Shown: positions 1 to 13,800, counted from the first letter of the stretch. The stretch: 64,000 nucleotides of DNA from Verrucomicrobium sp. BvORR034 (GCF_000739635.1 NZ_BATQ01000056.1:1-64000), one strand, 5' to 3'. Translations and numbers: made by a program. Notes: a model not told the origin generated them from the sequence alone.

Positions 1-32
1 CAACGCCCCAGGGATAGATGGCCAAACTACCC

Positions 33-110
33 TTGAGGGCTGTAGGCCCGGTGTCATCAAGTCTGCCTATGACGAGCATCCCTGAATGACGTCGGGCCTA
101 CAGCCCTCAA
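33..110. repeat. Long inverted repeat, 18-bp perfect arms
   Basis: Bases 33-50 and 93-110 are perfect reverse complements (TTGAGGGCTGTAGGCCCG and its complement). The stem can be extended inward: 51-57 against 86-92 gives two G-T wobble pairs and five more Watson-Crick pairs, so a 25-pair stem with a loop at 58-85 is possible. It is extragenic, which fits a REP-like dispersed element, but copy number in the genome cannot be judged from one window. Confidence 0.8.
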
Positions 111-128
111 CATCTAAAACGAGCGCCT

Positions 129-149
129 GCCTTGGGCGTTGCCCAAGGC
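129..149. repeat. Short perfect hairpin, 9-bp arms
   Basis: GCCTTGGGC at 129-137 and GCCCAAGGC at 141-149 are perfect reverse complements around a 3-base loop (GTT). It lies directly beside the larger inverted repeat at 33-110 and probably belongs to the same extragenic element. No T-tract follows on either strand, so I do not call it a terminator. Confidence 0.75.
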
Positions 150-366
150 TGCAATGATGCCAGACCTTCGGCCCTCAATACTTTCACAAAAGGGAGATGC
201 TCGACCTCTCCACTTTTCCCTCATGGCATTGCCCTATAGGCTGGACTCTTTGGGCCCTTCAAGCCCTGAATCATCATTTCAAACGCGGCCAGTATGAGCC
301 CATCAGGGGCCACGCAGTAACGCAATGGAAGGCCTGGGATTGAGCAGACTTCAAAATGGTTCGCTC

Positions 367-381
367 GCCTGACCTTCAGGC
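367..381 (-). terminator. Weak hairpin after the LptA-like gene
   Basis: GCCTGA (367-372) and TCAGGC (376-381) form a 6-bp stem with a CCT loop, 21 bases beyond the stop codon of the minus-strand gene ending at 402. On the minus strand it is followed by GAGCGAACCATTTTG, which is only weakly T-rich. It is a possible terminator. Confidence 0.3.
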
Positions 382-401
382 ATGGGTCGGCTATCGCTGG
401 C

Positions 402-1271
402 CTACTGGACTGGCGTTGCCTTGGGGGGTACCCCTTCGGCCATCAATTGTCTGGCGACGCGGGTTTGTGCGCGGCCTTCGGTCAGCATTTTCCCGGTCTT
501 GGGGAACAGGGTGACCTTGGTACCTTGTTCAGCAGCAATGAGTTCCTGCCCTTGCCCCTGGATTTTTGGCCAACCTGTGAGCAGCAATGTCCCTTGCGAA
601 GGGGTGTAGATGGCGGAATTCGATTGTCCGCGGTACTTTTTGTCATCCGGCACCCCGGTGAGCTGGACATTCACTTCGCCCTTGGCTTCGGCAAACTTGA
701 AGGACTTTTTGTCTTTGCCGAGGTGCACTATCAACTGAGTGGCGGAAAGGTGGAACTGCGGGCTGGTCATTTTGACCTTGCCGTTGAACACCACCCGCTC
801 GGCCTGGATATCCATCTTGGTGGCCTCATCTGCCGTGATGTGGAATCCAGAATCGCTCGGGACGGTCTGGAAGACGGAGGTGTCTTGATCAGGAGTGGGA
901 ATGTATCCAGGGATATTCTCAAGTGTCTTCCCCGTTGCCTTGACAGTGCTTGGTCCGGTCTGATCCAGCCAGGGGACTGCCGCGCCCGATTGTCTGGAGC
1001 CCAATGGACGACGTTGGATGTTGTCTCCCAATGTCGAGCCGCCTGCTGAGGGGTCTGTCTGCTCCCAGCCATAGCGCCCATGATCCATTCTTGCTCCAAC
1101 TGCGGGTTCTGCATATTCGACCTTGTCAGGCAGAGGGGCGTGTCGCGCCACCTGCTGGATGTGGGCAGTGCGCGGAGAAGCCGCGAAACTGGTGTCCTGC
1201 ATCCGGACTACCCAACCTGCTGCGGCAACAATGCCCAGCGGAACGGCAATAAGGTATGACGACGGTGACAC
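402..1271 (-). CDS. LptA/OstA-like periplasmic protein
   Basis: A 289-residue protein starting with GTG at 1271. An N-terminal hydrophobic stretch (about residues 6-22, YLIAVPLGIVAAAGWVV) looks like a signal anchor or uncleaved signal sequence. Residues about 30-140 are low-complexity and unassigned. Residues about 142-274 resemble the LptA/OstA beta-jellyroll fold, with short strands in the order ITADEATKMDIQAERVVFNG, then KVKMTSPQFHLSATQLIVHL, then KFAEAKGEVNVQLTG and a LLLTGWPKI strand. LptA-type proteins bridge lipopolysaccharide from the inner to the outer membrane. Here only the fold resemblance is visible, and no lptB, lptC or lptD gene is adjacent. The gene is monocistronic in the window and diverges from giant gene 1. 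A good promoter lies 22 bases upstream of the start, which supports the GTG choice. Confidence 0.65.
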   Translation of the reverse strand: MSPSSYLIAVPLGIVAAAGWVVRMQDTSFAASPRTAHIQQVARHAPLPDKVEYAEPAVGARMDHGRYGWEQTDPSAGGSTLGDNIQRRPLGSRQSGAAVPWLDQTGPSTVKATGKTLENIPGYIPTPDQDTSVFQTVPSDSGFHITADEATKMDIQAERVVFNGKVKMTSPQFHLSATQLIVHLGKDKKSFKFAEAKGEVNVQLTGVPDDKKYRGQSNSAIYTPSQGTLLLTGWPKIQGQGQELIAAEQGTKVTLFPKTGKMLTEGRAQTRVARQLMAEGVPPKATPVQ

Positions 1272-1292
1272 GGCGTGGGCAATTTAGGGGCA

Positions 1293-1320
1293 ATACTAAA
1301 GATATCCCAAATATTGTCAA
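1293..1320 (-). promoter_or_regulatory. Sigma70-type promoter of the LptA-like gene
   Basis: On the minus strand a perfect TTGACA (-35, bases 1320-1315) is followed after 16 bases by TAGTAT (-10, bases 1298-1293, 4 of 6 matches to TATAAT). Transcription would start near 1286, about 15 bases before the GTG start at 1271, so the leader would be very short and without a clear ribosome binding site. Confidence 0.5.
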
Positions 1321-1860
1321 TGGTTAGATGATGTGCCTTTCAAAGTCTTGGCAAGCAGCGAATCGCGCGAAACGATCGCTCCGGCCCATCATAAAGATAT
1401 TGCTTAGTGAGACAAAGGTATGGGTTTGCTAAAAATCAGAAAACCACTGTAGGAAAAGATGCTGGAATATTGATCTCGCTAGCAAAAAATTACCTTGCTC
1501 GTCGTTTCCGCATGTTGTCTGATCGCACGAAATCAAAAATCTCAATTTGAGACACAGCGGCAATACCATGTACATCTTTGCGCCTCAGCCTTGGACCAAG
1601 GTTAGGGGAGGCATTCTTATATTGGGGAATAGTCTCTTGAGATCATTTGGGGATGGGGGATGTGCGTGTCCTCGCCCGTTGGCAAGCCTCAACACTGAAG
1701 GCCTTCTCCTCAGCATGAATGGGTTGCCTTGTGTAGACATTGTCACTCCAACGCCGGCATCGATCCAGCAGATCGGTCGACAATTTTTCGTTATACCAGG
1801 GCGGTTGAGCCTAGCCATTGCTGTTCGGCGAATGGTCAAAGATCCCTAATCCAGTTTGTC
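1321..1860. other. Non-coding region upstream of giant gene 1
   Basis: About 540 bases without a convincing gene. The first half is AT-rich (1380-1560). Open frames here lack recognisable features, and the one in frame with giant gene 1 (from 1729) encodes a Cys/His-rich stretch that does not look like a signal peptide. The promoter of giant gene 1 must lie here, but I found no box pair good enough to call. Confidence 0.5.
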
Positions 1861-4800
1861 ATGAAATACTCCAGCCCTCTCCTTCGCGCCATGCGTCGCA
1901 GCTTGGTGGTTCCGGTGAACGCTGCCCTGTTGGTCTGTTTTGGGACTTGGAGTGCAAAGTCAATCGGCGGCGACACCACCTGGAACCAGGTTGCTGCGGG
2001 TGTCTACGACTGGAATATGGATGGCAACTGGGTGCCTGCTCCCTTTCCAAACTCTCCAGGTTCCATCGCCCGCCTTACCACGGCCACTGGCAGCCAGACT
2101 GTCGAGCTCGAGCAATCTATTACCCTTGGCAAGCTCGTTTTGGGGACGGCTGGATTCAGCACCGTGGCACCAGCCTACACTCTGGAACAAGGGGCTGCGG
2201 GAACTCTCGCCTTCGATCATTTTGGCGTGGGTGGTACTGCGACTCTGGAGAAGTCGGGGTTCAATACAGACTTCATCAACGTTCCAGTCACCCTGGTTGA
2301 TTCCTTGCTGGCAAACATCAACGGAGGGGCTGTCAAGATCTCAGGTCCGGTCAGCGGCACCTTCGGCAGCGGTGTGACGGCCATAACCAAGGTTGGCAAC
2401 GGAAATCTGATTCTCTCTGGAAGCAACACCTATACCGGTACTTCGCTAGTCAACGGAGGGCTTCTGACGATCACGCATGCAAATGCCCTCGGTGCCGGTG
2501 GTGCCGGGAATGGAACGGTGGTCATCAGTGGCGGCCAGTTGAAAATCGGTGGCAACATAACCGTAGCCAATGAACTTCTTACGCTCTCCAGCGAACGATC
2601 CCTCCTTGGAACAATCGTCAATCCTGAAGTCAATGGAGGTTTTGTAAGCGTTGGGGACAACTCGTGGTTGGGGGCGATTACTCTCGGAGGGGCCAGTCGA
2701 ATTTACTCGAACTTTGGGATGCTTACGTTGGGCGATTTCGCAACTGGTGGTAATCAGCTGGTCTTGCGCGGAAGCGGGAACAAGACCTTTGGAGGTGCAG
2801 TGACGGGTAGTGGCTTCATCATCCACGAATCGGGCACGTTGCTCTTCAATCCCACGTCTGCGACTGGGTGGACCGGCAGACTGCGTGCATCGGGCGGCAT
2901 AATCAGGATTGGTTCGGTGGCAGCGTTACCCAACAACGCAACACCCATTGAGATGAACAACGGCACGTTTCAGGTGTACGCGGATGCGGGCTTCACCACC
3001 GCGGGCAATATCGACTTTGCGAACAACAGCGGCACCTTGTATCTCGACAGGGCCTTGGGAGGAACTGGGCTCAACCAGATTTTCACGTTTGGAGAAATCT
3101 CCAGCATGAACAGTCGCACCTTTACAGTCAATGGGCGAAACGGCTACGGAGTTTCGTTTGCCGACAACCTGGACAATGGTGGTGTAGTTGCTGCAGGTGG
3201 GGATACAATGATCTTCACCAATAATGCGCAGGGTCTGTTGACGCTCTCTGGTGACATCAACTTGAATAACGCTGCTGCCCGCGCCATCACCTTCAATACC
3301 AACAACGGTAATGTGCTGGTCCAGGCGGGGGGCGGCGGGGTCGGGATCCTTGTTCAAGGTGGAGCCGGAGCGGTCAACCTTGTGAAGGCCGGCAATGGCA
3401 CCCTGTTCATGACGGGGACCTTGCTTGCGTCGTCCATCACGGGTGGCACCTCAGTGAATGGTGGCGTCCTGGAAGTAAATACGTTGAACATCCTCGGCAC
3501 CGGAACGATCAACATTGGCACAGGTACGACTGCGCCGACCAGCACGTCTGCTCCGACGCTGCGTTATGTGGGCACGGGAGACACCTTCACCCATGTGATC
3601 AACCTTGCCGGCTCCACGGGCAACGGCCGAATTGACGCCAGTGGCACTGGTGCGTTGGTGCTGAACGGAAACATCACCGCCGGGACGGCTGGTGCCAAGT
3701 CACTGGTGCTCGGTGGCACCAGCACGGCTGCCAACACCATCAATGGTACCATTGTCGATAGTTCAAGTGGTGCTACCGGGGTGATGAAAGTGGGCAAAGG
3801 CACCTGGGTTCTCGCTGGCAACAACACTTACACCGGCACCACTCAGATCATGAACGGTGTGCTGCGAATCAATGCGAATGCGACGGGAACCAGTGGCCTG
3901 GGCAATACAGCTTTGACCTTCGGAGCGGTTGCGACCGCTGAAAACACCATCCTTTCTCCAGGGCAGTCTGCGGGAGGGCGCTTTGAGTACAATGCCAATG
4001 CGGCAGGTACTCCGGAGGTTCTTGGGGCGCTGAATTTCGCCGCTGGTGAAGGCACTGTGGCGCTCATCAACAACGGAGGCACGTCGACGTTGACCTTTGC
4101 TTCCCTAACTGCGCCAACGATTGGCGCCACTGGCAACTTTACGACAAGCGGGGGTGCACTTGGCACGACGATTCGCATTGCATTCACTGCGGCTCCAGGA
4201 ACTGCGCTCACCAACAACAATGCAATGTTGTTCTTCAATGGGGCTGACTACGCCTTTTACGATACCACCACTGTGGGCTCGGAACACATCCGTGCTTTAA
4301 ACTACGGTACGGATTCGACCACGGCGGCTGCCGACACCTTCACGGCCAATCGCCACGTTTCGGTGACAACAGATGGAAACACCGGGGGCTCGATCACGCT
4401 GAATACTGTCAAGTTGTCCAACAATGCCACAGACCTTGTCGTTACGGGCACATTGACCCTGAATCAGGCTGCTGGCACTTCGGGCGGTATCCTCTCGACG
4501 GGGGCCACCCAAACCATCTCTGGTGGAGTGGGGATTACCACTGGCGGTGCTGGAGCACTTGTGATCCGCGTGGATGAAGCTTCGGACGATCTGGCTATCT
4601 CCACGGTGCTGACCAATGGCACCACTGGCGGGCTTGTTAAGAGCGGGTTGGGGCTCCTGGAATTGTCTGGTGCCAATGCCTACACTGGTACCACTTTTGT
4701 CAACCAGGGTACGGTTCGGCTTGCGGGATCGGGCACGCTTGGAGCGGCGGCAAATGGTCTGACGGTGCGGCAGGAGGGTACAGTGGATCTCAATGGTATC

Positions 4801-7800
4801 GCGCTGACGATCGGTGCCTTTAATGGTGCAGGCACGGTAACGAACGGATCTGGCACGTCAGCCGTGCTCACGATCGGTACGGGGTCTGCCACCGGTTTGT
4901 ACACCGGCCTCATCTCTGGCAACCTTGGGTTGTCCAAAACGGGCACTGGCACCATCCGCATTACAGGTGCCCATACATACACTGGCGTCACCACCATTGG
5001 CGGCACTGGCACCACCAGCATCCTGGATGTTGTCAATCTTGCTGATGGTGGCGCGGCAAGCAGCATCGGCCAGTCAAGCAATGCGGCTGCTAATCTCGTC
5101 TTCAATGGGGGGATTCTCAACTACATCGGCTCCACCGTAAGTACGGATCGCAGCTTCACGTTGGGCGCAGGGGCCTCTGCCGGACGAATTAACAGTAACA
5201 CGGGGGCGTATCTTTTGGGGGGCTCGTCGACTTTTGCTGGGTCACTGATCTTCTCTGGACCAGGGCCGATTGCTTTTTTGAACTCGGGTGCTCGTACTCT
5301 CACGCTGGGCGGGGCGTCAACCGGGGATAATGAAATTCGCCTGCAGTTGATCGACAACGGATCGGACAAGACCAGCCTCTCCAAGGAGGAAGCTGGACTC
5401 TGGATTCTGGGCAATGCTGGCAACTCCTACTCTGGAGACACCATCATTCGTGGAGGTGCTTTGCGGGCGTTGGATGGCACGACCCTTCCAACTGCCAGCA
5501 ATCTCTTCCTCAATGGAACCACAACCGCTGCTGGTGGTGTGTTGGAAACCACCGGGGTATTTGACCGGGCTCTGGGAACAGGGGCTGATCAGTTGCGCTG
5601 GGGGGCGAACGCGGGTGGCTTCGGTGCCTGGTATGGCAGTCTTACCGTCAACATCAATGGAGATGGCGGCATGTTAACTTGGGGGACGACTGCCAATTTC
5701 CTGGCCGGAAATGCTGCGTTGATCTTTCAGAGTGCCACTTCCGAAGGAACGGTGGACTTCGTCAACGCTCTGAATCTGGGAACGGGTGCTGCACGTGTGG
5801 TGACCGTCAATGACAACGGCAACACGACTTTGGACTATGCGAAGCTGTCAGGCGTGATCTCAGGAGGATTTGTTGGGGCCGCGAATGATGCCTTCATCAA
5901 GAATGGAAGTGGCACTCTGGTTCTTGGTTCCAACAACACCTATGTGGGGAACACCCGCATTGATGCTGGCACTTTGGTTGTTTCCAAGATTGGCAGTGGT
6001 GCTGATGCATCATCCAGTTTGGGGGCGGGGCCAAGCGTGGCAGATGGAGGCTTTGTTCGCTTCAATGGTGGAACTCTTTTCTACATCGGTGAAGGTGAAA
6101 TAACGGATCGGCAGTTTGTCATGGCTGCCAGCGGGACGCTCACGGCTGAAGGGACCGGGGCGTTGGTTATCACGTCAAACCTGGGTTTCTCGGGCGCAAC
6201 TGGAACCCGTACGCTGACGTTGGGAGGCATAGGCGCGAACATCAACACTTTTGCAGGGATCATTGCCAACAATACTGCTGGCGGAGCCACCTCAGTCACT
6301 CATAACGGGTCTGGTACTTGGTTGCTCAGTGGTGCCAATACCTTCACTGGCACCCTCACCAACCAGCAGGGGACTTTGATGATCGCCAACAATGCGGCGC
6401 TCGGTGACATGACGGTGGCGCGCTCGTTTGTCATGAACGACAACGGCATCATCCACGCCCTGACGGATCTCTCAACACCCGGCACCGTGTCCTGGACTCT
6501 GCCTGGAAACATTGTCTATTTTACCGGTCCGGGCGGGGTCACCATCAACGGAACGTTCACTGCCAACCGCGCAGGGGACAACGAGATTCGGAACCAGCTC
6601 GATTTCGGAAAAGAACTGGTGTTTTCCAGTTCATCGACGTTGACTCTGTCCAACGACGCATCGGCCCGTATCTTGTCGATTAGCGGAACGGGCACCACCC
6701 GACTCAGTGGCATCATCAATGAGGCTGGCGGCGCAGCGGGTGATCAGCTCAGAATCACTGCGACCGGCGTGGTGATCATGGACGGTGCGGCCACCAACAG
6801 CTTTACCGGGGCCACCACCATCGGCCTCACCAACAGCGGCACTTCTGGAGGGACCCTTCGTCTCAATCGCACCACCTTGAATCCCTTGGGGACGGGGGCA
6901 TTGCAGTTCGGTCAGGGCGGGATTCTTGAGGCGGCTGTCGATTTGAAGGGTGCCAATGCCCTCGGCAATAGTTCTGTCTCGATCATCGGTGGTACGACCT
7001 CTGCGGTAACCAGCACTGTGACTGGAAATCAGGATATTGATTTCAACGGCGCGTTCACCAACAACGGCAACAACAACACGTTTTTCAACAACCTTGACCC
7101 TTCCAAGAGGCTTCTCCTCTCCAATACGGTCAACTTGTCGAACGATGGCACAGCACGTAGGCTGACGATTCGTGGATTTGGTGAGACACAGATTACTGGC
7201 CAAATCGTCAATGGCAGCACATCCAACAGCGCGATCACCTACAACGGGGCGCTGACTGGCAAGCTGGTGCTGGGGGGGGCGACGGCCAACACCTTTACTG
7301 GTGGTGTCATTCACACGGGGGGCACGCTGGTGCTTGCCAAGGCCGATGCATTGTCCCCGTTGGGGACAACGGCGGCATTCCAGGCCCAAGGGGGCTGGCT
7401 GCAATCCACGGTCGTAGGCGGATCCACCATTGCAACGTCATTTACCCTTGGCGGAGCAGCAGGTCCCTTCTCGTACTTTGTCAACGGTGCCCAGAACATC
7501 ACGTTCTCGGGAACTTCTACGAACAGCGCGGGCAACCACACCATCAACAGTGATATCACGGGTGCTGGAGTGTTGACGTTTTCAGGAACGGTGAACTTGA
7601 GCAACGATTCGACATCGCGGATCCTGACTGTGGGTGGTGCGGGCAACACGACCTTCTCTGGTGTCATCGCCAATGGCAACGGATCCACTGCGGGGGCATT
7701 CATCAAGGCCGGTTCAGGTACGGTCACGATGATCGCGGACAATACCTATTCTGGCAGTACCACGGTACTGGGTGGTGAGTTGGCCTTGAATTTCTCTTCG

Positions 7801-10800
7801 GTGACAGGAACGAAACTGTCGTCGTCTGCAGCGCTGGTGTTGGGATCAAACATCTTCCCGACCGCCTCCACGAATGCTGATTCCAACAACAGTTATGCCA
7901 ATCCCACGGTGCGGCTCTTGGGCCACGCCTCCACCGCTGTGACGGAGACGGTCTCGGGCGTGACGTTGAATCAGGGTGGTTCGCGGATCATCCTGACTGG
8001 CGCGGGTGGTGCGTTGACTCTGGCTGCTGGAGCGATCACCCGCACCCAGTCGGGTGCGACCCTGGACGTTGCGATTACCGGGGCGGGTGTCAACATGTCC
8101 ACCACGAACACGCTGGTCAATGGTATCCTCGGTGGGTATCTGACGTTGAATGGAACAGATTTTGCCGGCCTGAGCGGCTCCAATCTTGCGGTGGCGACCT
8201 ACAGTACCAATAACGCAGTCAACACCTGGACATCTGGAATCAACGTCTCCAACAACGCCGTCTATGCGGGCACCTTGGGATCCTCACTCTCCGTCAACAG
8301 CATTCGATTTGGCTTCGCAGGCGGCTCGACCATCACCATTGGCAGCAACGTGAACCTCACAGTCGCGAGCGGTGGCGTACTCGTTAGCAGTGGCGTGGGC
8401 AACAATGCCAGCACCATCACTGGTGGCACCATTGATGGCGGTGCCGGTCTGGAGCTCATCTTCCACCAGCACAATACAGCCAACACGCTCACGGTTGCGT
8501 CACGGATTCTCGACTCCAACCGGGTGGTGAAGAGTGGCGACGGCACGCTCATCTTGAGCGGTGCAAATGCTTACTACGGTGAAACCATCATCAATGAAGG
8601 TCTGGTGCAGGCCGATGGCGGATCGGCCATTGGCGACTACTCGATGGTCACCCTCCGCAATGATGCGACGGCAGCCCTGCAGATCAATGGAAACGAAACC
8701 ATTGGTTCCATTCAGGGGGGAGGCGCCGTCGGTGGTCATATCACGTTTGGCTCCAACAACATCACTGTGAATCAACTGGCCGTGACCAACTACGGCGGTG
8801 TTCTCACTGGTAGCGGAAACCTCTCGTTCCAAGGCAATGGCCAGTTTCGCTACTACGGTGCTTCCTCGGCCAGCTATACGGGTGCTGTCAGTCTTGACGG
8901 AAGCATGGCGGGCCTGATCCACCTCCTCGGAGATGGGGTTCAAAACCTGACTGGGGCCAGTTCTTTCACCATCAAGAATGGCTCCTTCTTGATTGACAAC
9001 AATGGCAGCCGCCCCGTCAACCGCGTCGGTGACACGGCTGGAATCAGCCTTCAAAACGCCCGTGGACTGGTGGGTGGCGTGGCGAGCGGTCTGTGGATGC
9101 GCACGGATCAGGCTTCACAGGTTTACAACTGGAACCAGACGGCAAACACTGCGGACTACGTCAATCTAATCAGCGAATCCTTTGGAGCCCTCACTCTGGC
9201 CGGAGGGGACAACTATGCCCGCCTTGAGAGCACGGGCGGCGGGTTCCTGAGGCTGACGGCCGACAGTCTCGTTCGGAATGCGGGTGCCACGTTCAATGTC
9301 CGCGGCACCAATTTGGGGCTCGGGCCAAACATTGGGATCACCACCCAGCGGACCGCGTTGACTTTTACGAACGAACCCACTTCTTACCTCGTTGGGGGCG
9401 GCGGTGCCGCCAATACCACGACCATCAGCGTCATTCCATGGGCAGTGGGGCAGTCTGTCACTGGGGCAGTGGGAATCAACGACCGGGGTAACAGCTTCCT
9501 TACCTTTGACTCCGTAACCAAGTCGCTTCGCTCTCTCAATCTCGCCACGGAATATGGAACGAACTTTGAGACGCTCCTCACAAACGTCCGGATAGCCTCT
9601 TCGACGACCGCGTTTTCCAGTGCTCCGCTGGGTGCAGTCGGTGCCAATGTGCTGGTGCTTGATTCTTCCGCCGGCGGTGCGGTGGCTGTCATGGGAGATG
9701 GTTCAGGGGCGCTGACTCTCAACGCTGGCGGGTTGCTTTCCACTTCTCAGGGGGGAAGTGCCGCCACAAGCGTAGGTGGTTTTACCGACATCCTTACCAA
9801 CACCTCCGAGTACGTGATTTTCACGCAGGGAGCCCACTCGTTGACCTTGAACAGCGGGCTGAACACGGCTGCGGCTTCCCTGATCAAGTCTGGTGACGGA
9901 CGCCTCATCCTTGGTGCCGCCAGCAGTGTGGCGGGCACAGTTTATGTGAATGACGGCTTTCTTCAGCTCGACAACACCATTGCTGCAGGAAACATCATTG
10001 TGAATGGCGGCAGCTTGGTATCGAATTTTGTGGAAGCGCTGAACGACACGACATCCGTGAACCTGATGGATGCCAGTGTGTCCTATGTCGTTCTCAAGAG
10101 TGATACGATCAACAACATCAACGCCGTTTCCGGTGCGCGGGTGAACATCGCGGCCCCCGCTGTATTGACAATCAATGGGGCGCTGAACGCCCTCCTCACG
10201 GGTTCTGGCTCTTACGCCAAGGGAAGTGCTGGCACACAGGTCTTCGGTGCAGGGCACGGATACACGGGGGGCACTATCGTCAAGGTGGACACACTCCAAC
10301 TGGACAACAGTGTGGTGGGCCTGGGCAAGATCTCCGATTACTCCGCGGTCACTGTGGAAACCGGTGCCACACTGGACTTCAACAGTGTTACGGAAACGGT
10401 TGGCTCACTGGCTGGAGGCGGCTCAGTCCTTCTTGGAACAGCCACGCTGACAATTGGTGCGGACAACACGAATACGAATTTCTCCGGGGGCATCAGCGGC
10501 TCCGGTGGCGTTACCAAGATCGGCACCGGCACCCAGATCTTCTCGGGCAGTAACCTTTTCACGGGACCGTTGACCATTCTTGGAGGCACCATGGCGCTGG
10601 ACCAGGCAAGCGGTAATGCCCTTCCGGACAACCTTGTTATTGTATTGAACCGTGGTGGACGACTGGATGTGCGCACCAACGAGACGGTGGGGCAGATCAC
10701 CGCAGCGAAAAACAGCAGCATCAACATTGCGGATGCTGGCGAGGTGTTGAACATCAACTACACCACGGCTGGACCCGTGACGCATACCCTGGACAGCAAC

Positions 10801-13800
10801 TTCACCGGACTAGGCGGCGTCACCATCACCAACACGGGTGTGGGAGCGGCAGCGAATGCCATCACCCTAAACATGGGAGGATTTGCCACGCAGCAGGGTG
10901 CAATGACGATTGCGTCATCCGCTGCTTCCACGACGGAGTTCACGGTGAATATCGGGACGACCTCGCTTCCCCATCGCCACCTGAGTTCGGTAGCATTGCT
11001 TGACCTCCAGTCGGCCGTCAACAACACGCTCACAGTCAATGTGGGCCCGAACTCCGCCATCAACTTCTCCACCTATGAGGTGCTTGGAGGGCTTTCCTCT
11101 TCTGGAGCCGGCGTGGTGCGTGTCAACTTGGTCAACAACGGCAACATCTCCTCAGTCTCCGTAGGTGGTAACAACCAGAACACGACCTTCAACGGCGCGT
11201 TCGTCGGCAATAACGCACAGGCAGCGGTTTTCAAGACCGGCACTGGTGTGTTCACCATCACCAACAGCGCGATTGGTGACAAGAACGACGGTGTTTGGCG
11301 TGTTGATGACGGGACCTTGGCGCTCGGGGGCACTGCGGGGACGGATCGCCTGGACGGTGCGACCGTAGTGGTGCTTGGCAACAAAGGAGGGGCCACCGGC
11401 TCGACATTTGACATCACGACCGGAACCGAAACCATCGCCGCCATCCGTGGCGGTGGACGCGCCACAGGATTGTCCGGTGTGGGAAGTACGAACAACACAG
11501 ACGCGAGCCTCGGAGGCAACGAAATTGGTGGCACTGGTGGCAACGTAAACCTCTCCGCAGGGACGACACTCTCAATCAATGCAGCGACTGTCACCAATGT
11601 CTTTGGCGGTGTGTTTACCGGGACTGGGACATTCCAGAAGCAGGGTTCAAGCAACTTGCTCCTCCTCGCGGAAGGTACAAGCGCTATGACTTACGCAGCA
11701 AACGCCGGAGTCACCCGCCTGCACTTCGCCAATCGTTCCGTGGCATTTGGCGAGGTGGCAAGCGCTGACGTGCGAGGTGGTTTGGCGGACGCCGCAACCC
11801 TGAACATGACGGCTGGCACTTTTGAAACAAGCGGCTTGAACGAAACAATCGGAACATTGATAGGCACTTCGGGGACGGTCAACTTGGGGACTTCCGCCTC
11901 CGCGTACGGCGCTGGCACAGGAAAGCTGACCATCAATAACTCCGGGAATGGGACCATTGCGGCAGTCATCGCTCAGAGTTCGGGTGGGCTCTTCAACGCG
12001 GCGGTTTCTGGCGCGCAACACGTGGGCGGACTGGTCAAAAATGGGCTTGGCAATGTCACCTTGTCTGCAACGAACACATTTGTTGGCGACCTTGCCATCA
12101 ATCAAGGGACTATCACCCTTTCTGGCGGGAATGCGATAGCCGACACTGTGCGCGTGAGTGTGTCCAATGGAGCCACTTTGGCCTTGTCGAGCACAGAAGC
12201 GATCGGGTCCCTTAGTGGAGGTGGCAGTGTCAATCTCAACCTTGGGACTGCGAGAACATTGATCCTTTCCGACAACGGCAATACGACTTTTAGCGGTGTG
12301 ATTTCAGGATCTGGAGACAGTGCTCTGTCGTTGCTTGGCGGCACTTTGACGTTGAGCAACAGCCAGACATATCTTGGAATCACAACGTTGCAGAACAGCG
12401 CCAAGTTGGTGCTCAATGGTGCCAACATACTGGCCGATACTGCTGTCAATGCGTCGGCAGGGACCTTGGTGCTTGGAGGGAGCAGTATTGTTATGGGCTT
12501 GGGCGCAACCGGCCTGGAAGTTCGTGGTGATGACACCGACCTAACTAGCGGATCGAACTACATCTACCAGCACATGGGGGGTACCGGTACTTTTCAATTG
12601 AACAGCCTTCTCCGGACCGTCAATACGGGTGCCACATTAAATGTTCACTTCGGAGCTGCCACCACGGATACAGCCAATACCTCTGCTGGAATCCTCGGCG
12701 GGTGGGCTATAGCTGACAATTCAACCTGGGCGCTGAATCAGACTGGGGGCCCGGATGGTGTGATCGTGGGTCTGGCGAATTCAGGGTACTCTGCAAATGT
12801 ATTTGGTGGTTCCAATTCACATGTGGATGTCACCACCAGTTTCGGTGTCTCGACGGTCGTGGCGAATACGATTCGGTTCAATTCCGGTTGGAACAACACC
12901 ATAACTGTTGGTGTGGGAGGCTCGATTCTGCTTCAGAGCGGAGGGATTCTGATCACAGAAGGGGTTGGGGCAGGCACTTCGACCATCACTGGAGGAACTT
13001 TGACTGCCTCCAACCTCGATGCGCAAGAGATCATCATCCATCAACACAACCGACAAGGGGCATTTGTGCTAGACAGCATCATCACGAATGCTCCGAATCC
13101 CACAGGCTTGACCAAGGTGGGACGGGGCACGGCGATCATCACCCAAAACAATACTGCGTCGGGTAACACTCGAATCTTTGAAGGGTTGATGGTGGTCGGG
13201 GATGGTGGGACCAATGGCCGGTTGACCTCGGGCAGCATCATTCTCCAAGGTATTTTGGAGTTCAATCTCAGTAGCACACTGCAGATTAACTCGGTGTTGG
13301 ATAGCAGGACTTCAAACGGTGCGCTTAACTCCAGTCTGCCCCTATTCTCATTGGGTTGGCTCCGCCAGAATAATGCTGCGGGAACTTTGGTACTTGCGGC
13401 CGACAGTTTGGCCTACACCGGCAAGATAAGTGTGCTACAAGGCACGCTGGAAGCGAGGTCTAGCAACGCTCTGGGGGCGGCCAATACCACTTCAGGCGGG
13501 GTCTTCGTCGAGCAAGGGGCAAGGCTGCGTTTTGGAGGTGGACCCATCACTCTGGCGGCTAACAAGGTGATCGCACTTGAGGGGGCAACATTCGAGGCCC
13601 GTGACGCCAGTCACACATTTAATGGCATCCTTCAGGTGACGAAAGACAGCACCATCGACGTCGGATCCGGTCTGACCCTCACCTTCAGTGGCACCAATGA
13701 CAATGCGATCTATGGTCTGGTGGAAAGCGATCACACATTTGCCGACCTCGCCTTTCAGGGCGCTGGGGGAGTGACCCAGCTCTCTCAGGCTGCGGTATTT

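Larger units (their letters stand above)
1..401. other. Non-coding block with inverted repeats
   Basis: No convincing gene is visible here; the short open frames have no family resemblance and no start signals. The first 180 bases hold two strong inverted repeats (listed separately), and the rest contains many partly matching GGGCC/GGCCC and CCTTGAGGG/CCCTCAA words. The look is that of a degenerate extragenic repeat block downstream of the minus-strand gene at 402-1271. Confidence 0.5.

Noticed and set aside
1547-1849. Small gene upstream of giant 1 (100 codons)
   Set aside because: The translation has no recognisable feature and no start signal, and it sits in the region that must carry the giant 1 promoter.
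1729-1860. Upstream extension of giant 1 to ATG 1729
   Set aside because: It adds 44 residues rich in Cys and His and would place a clear signal peptide 44 residues inside the protein. The start at 1861 fits an exported protein better.
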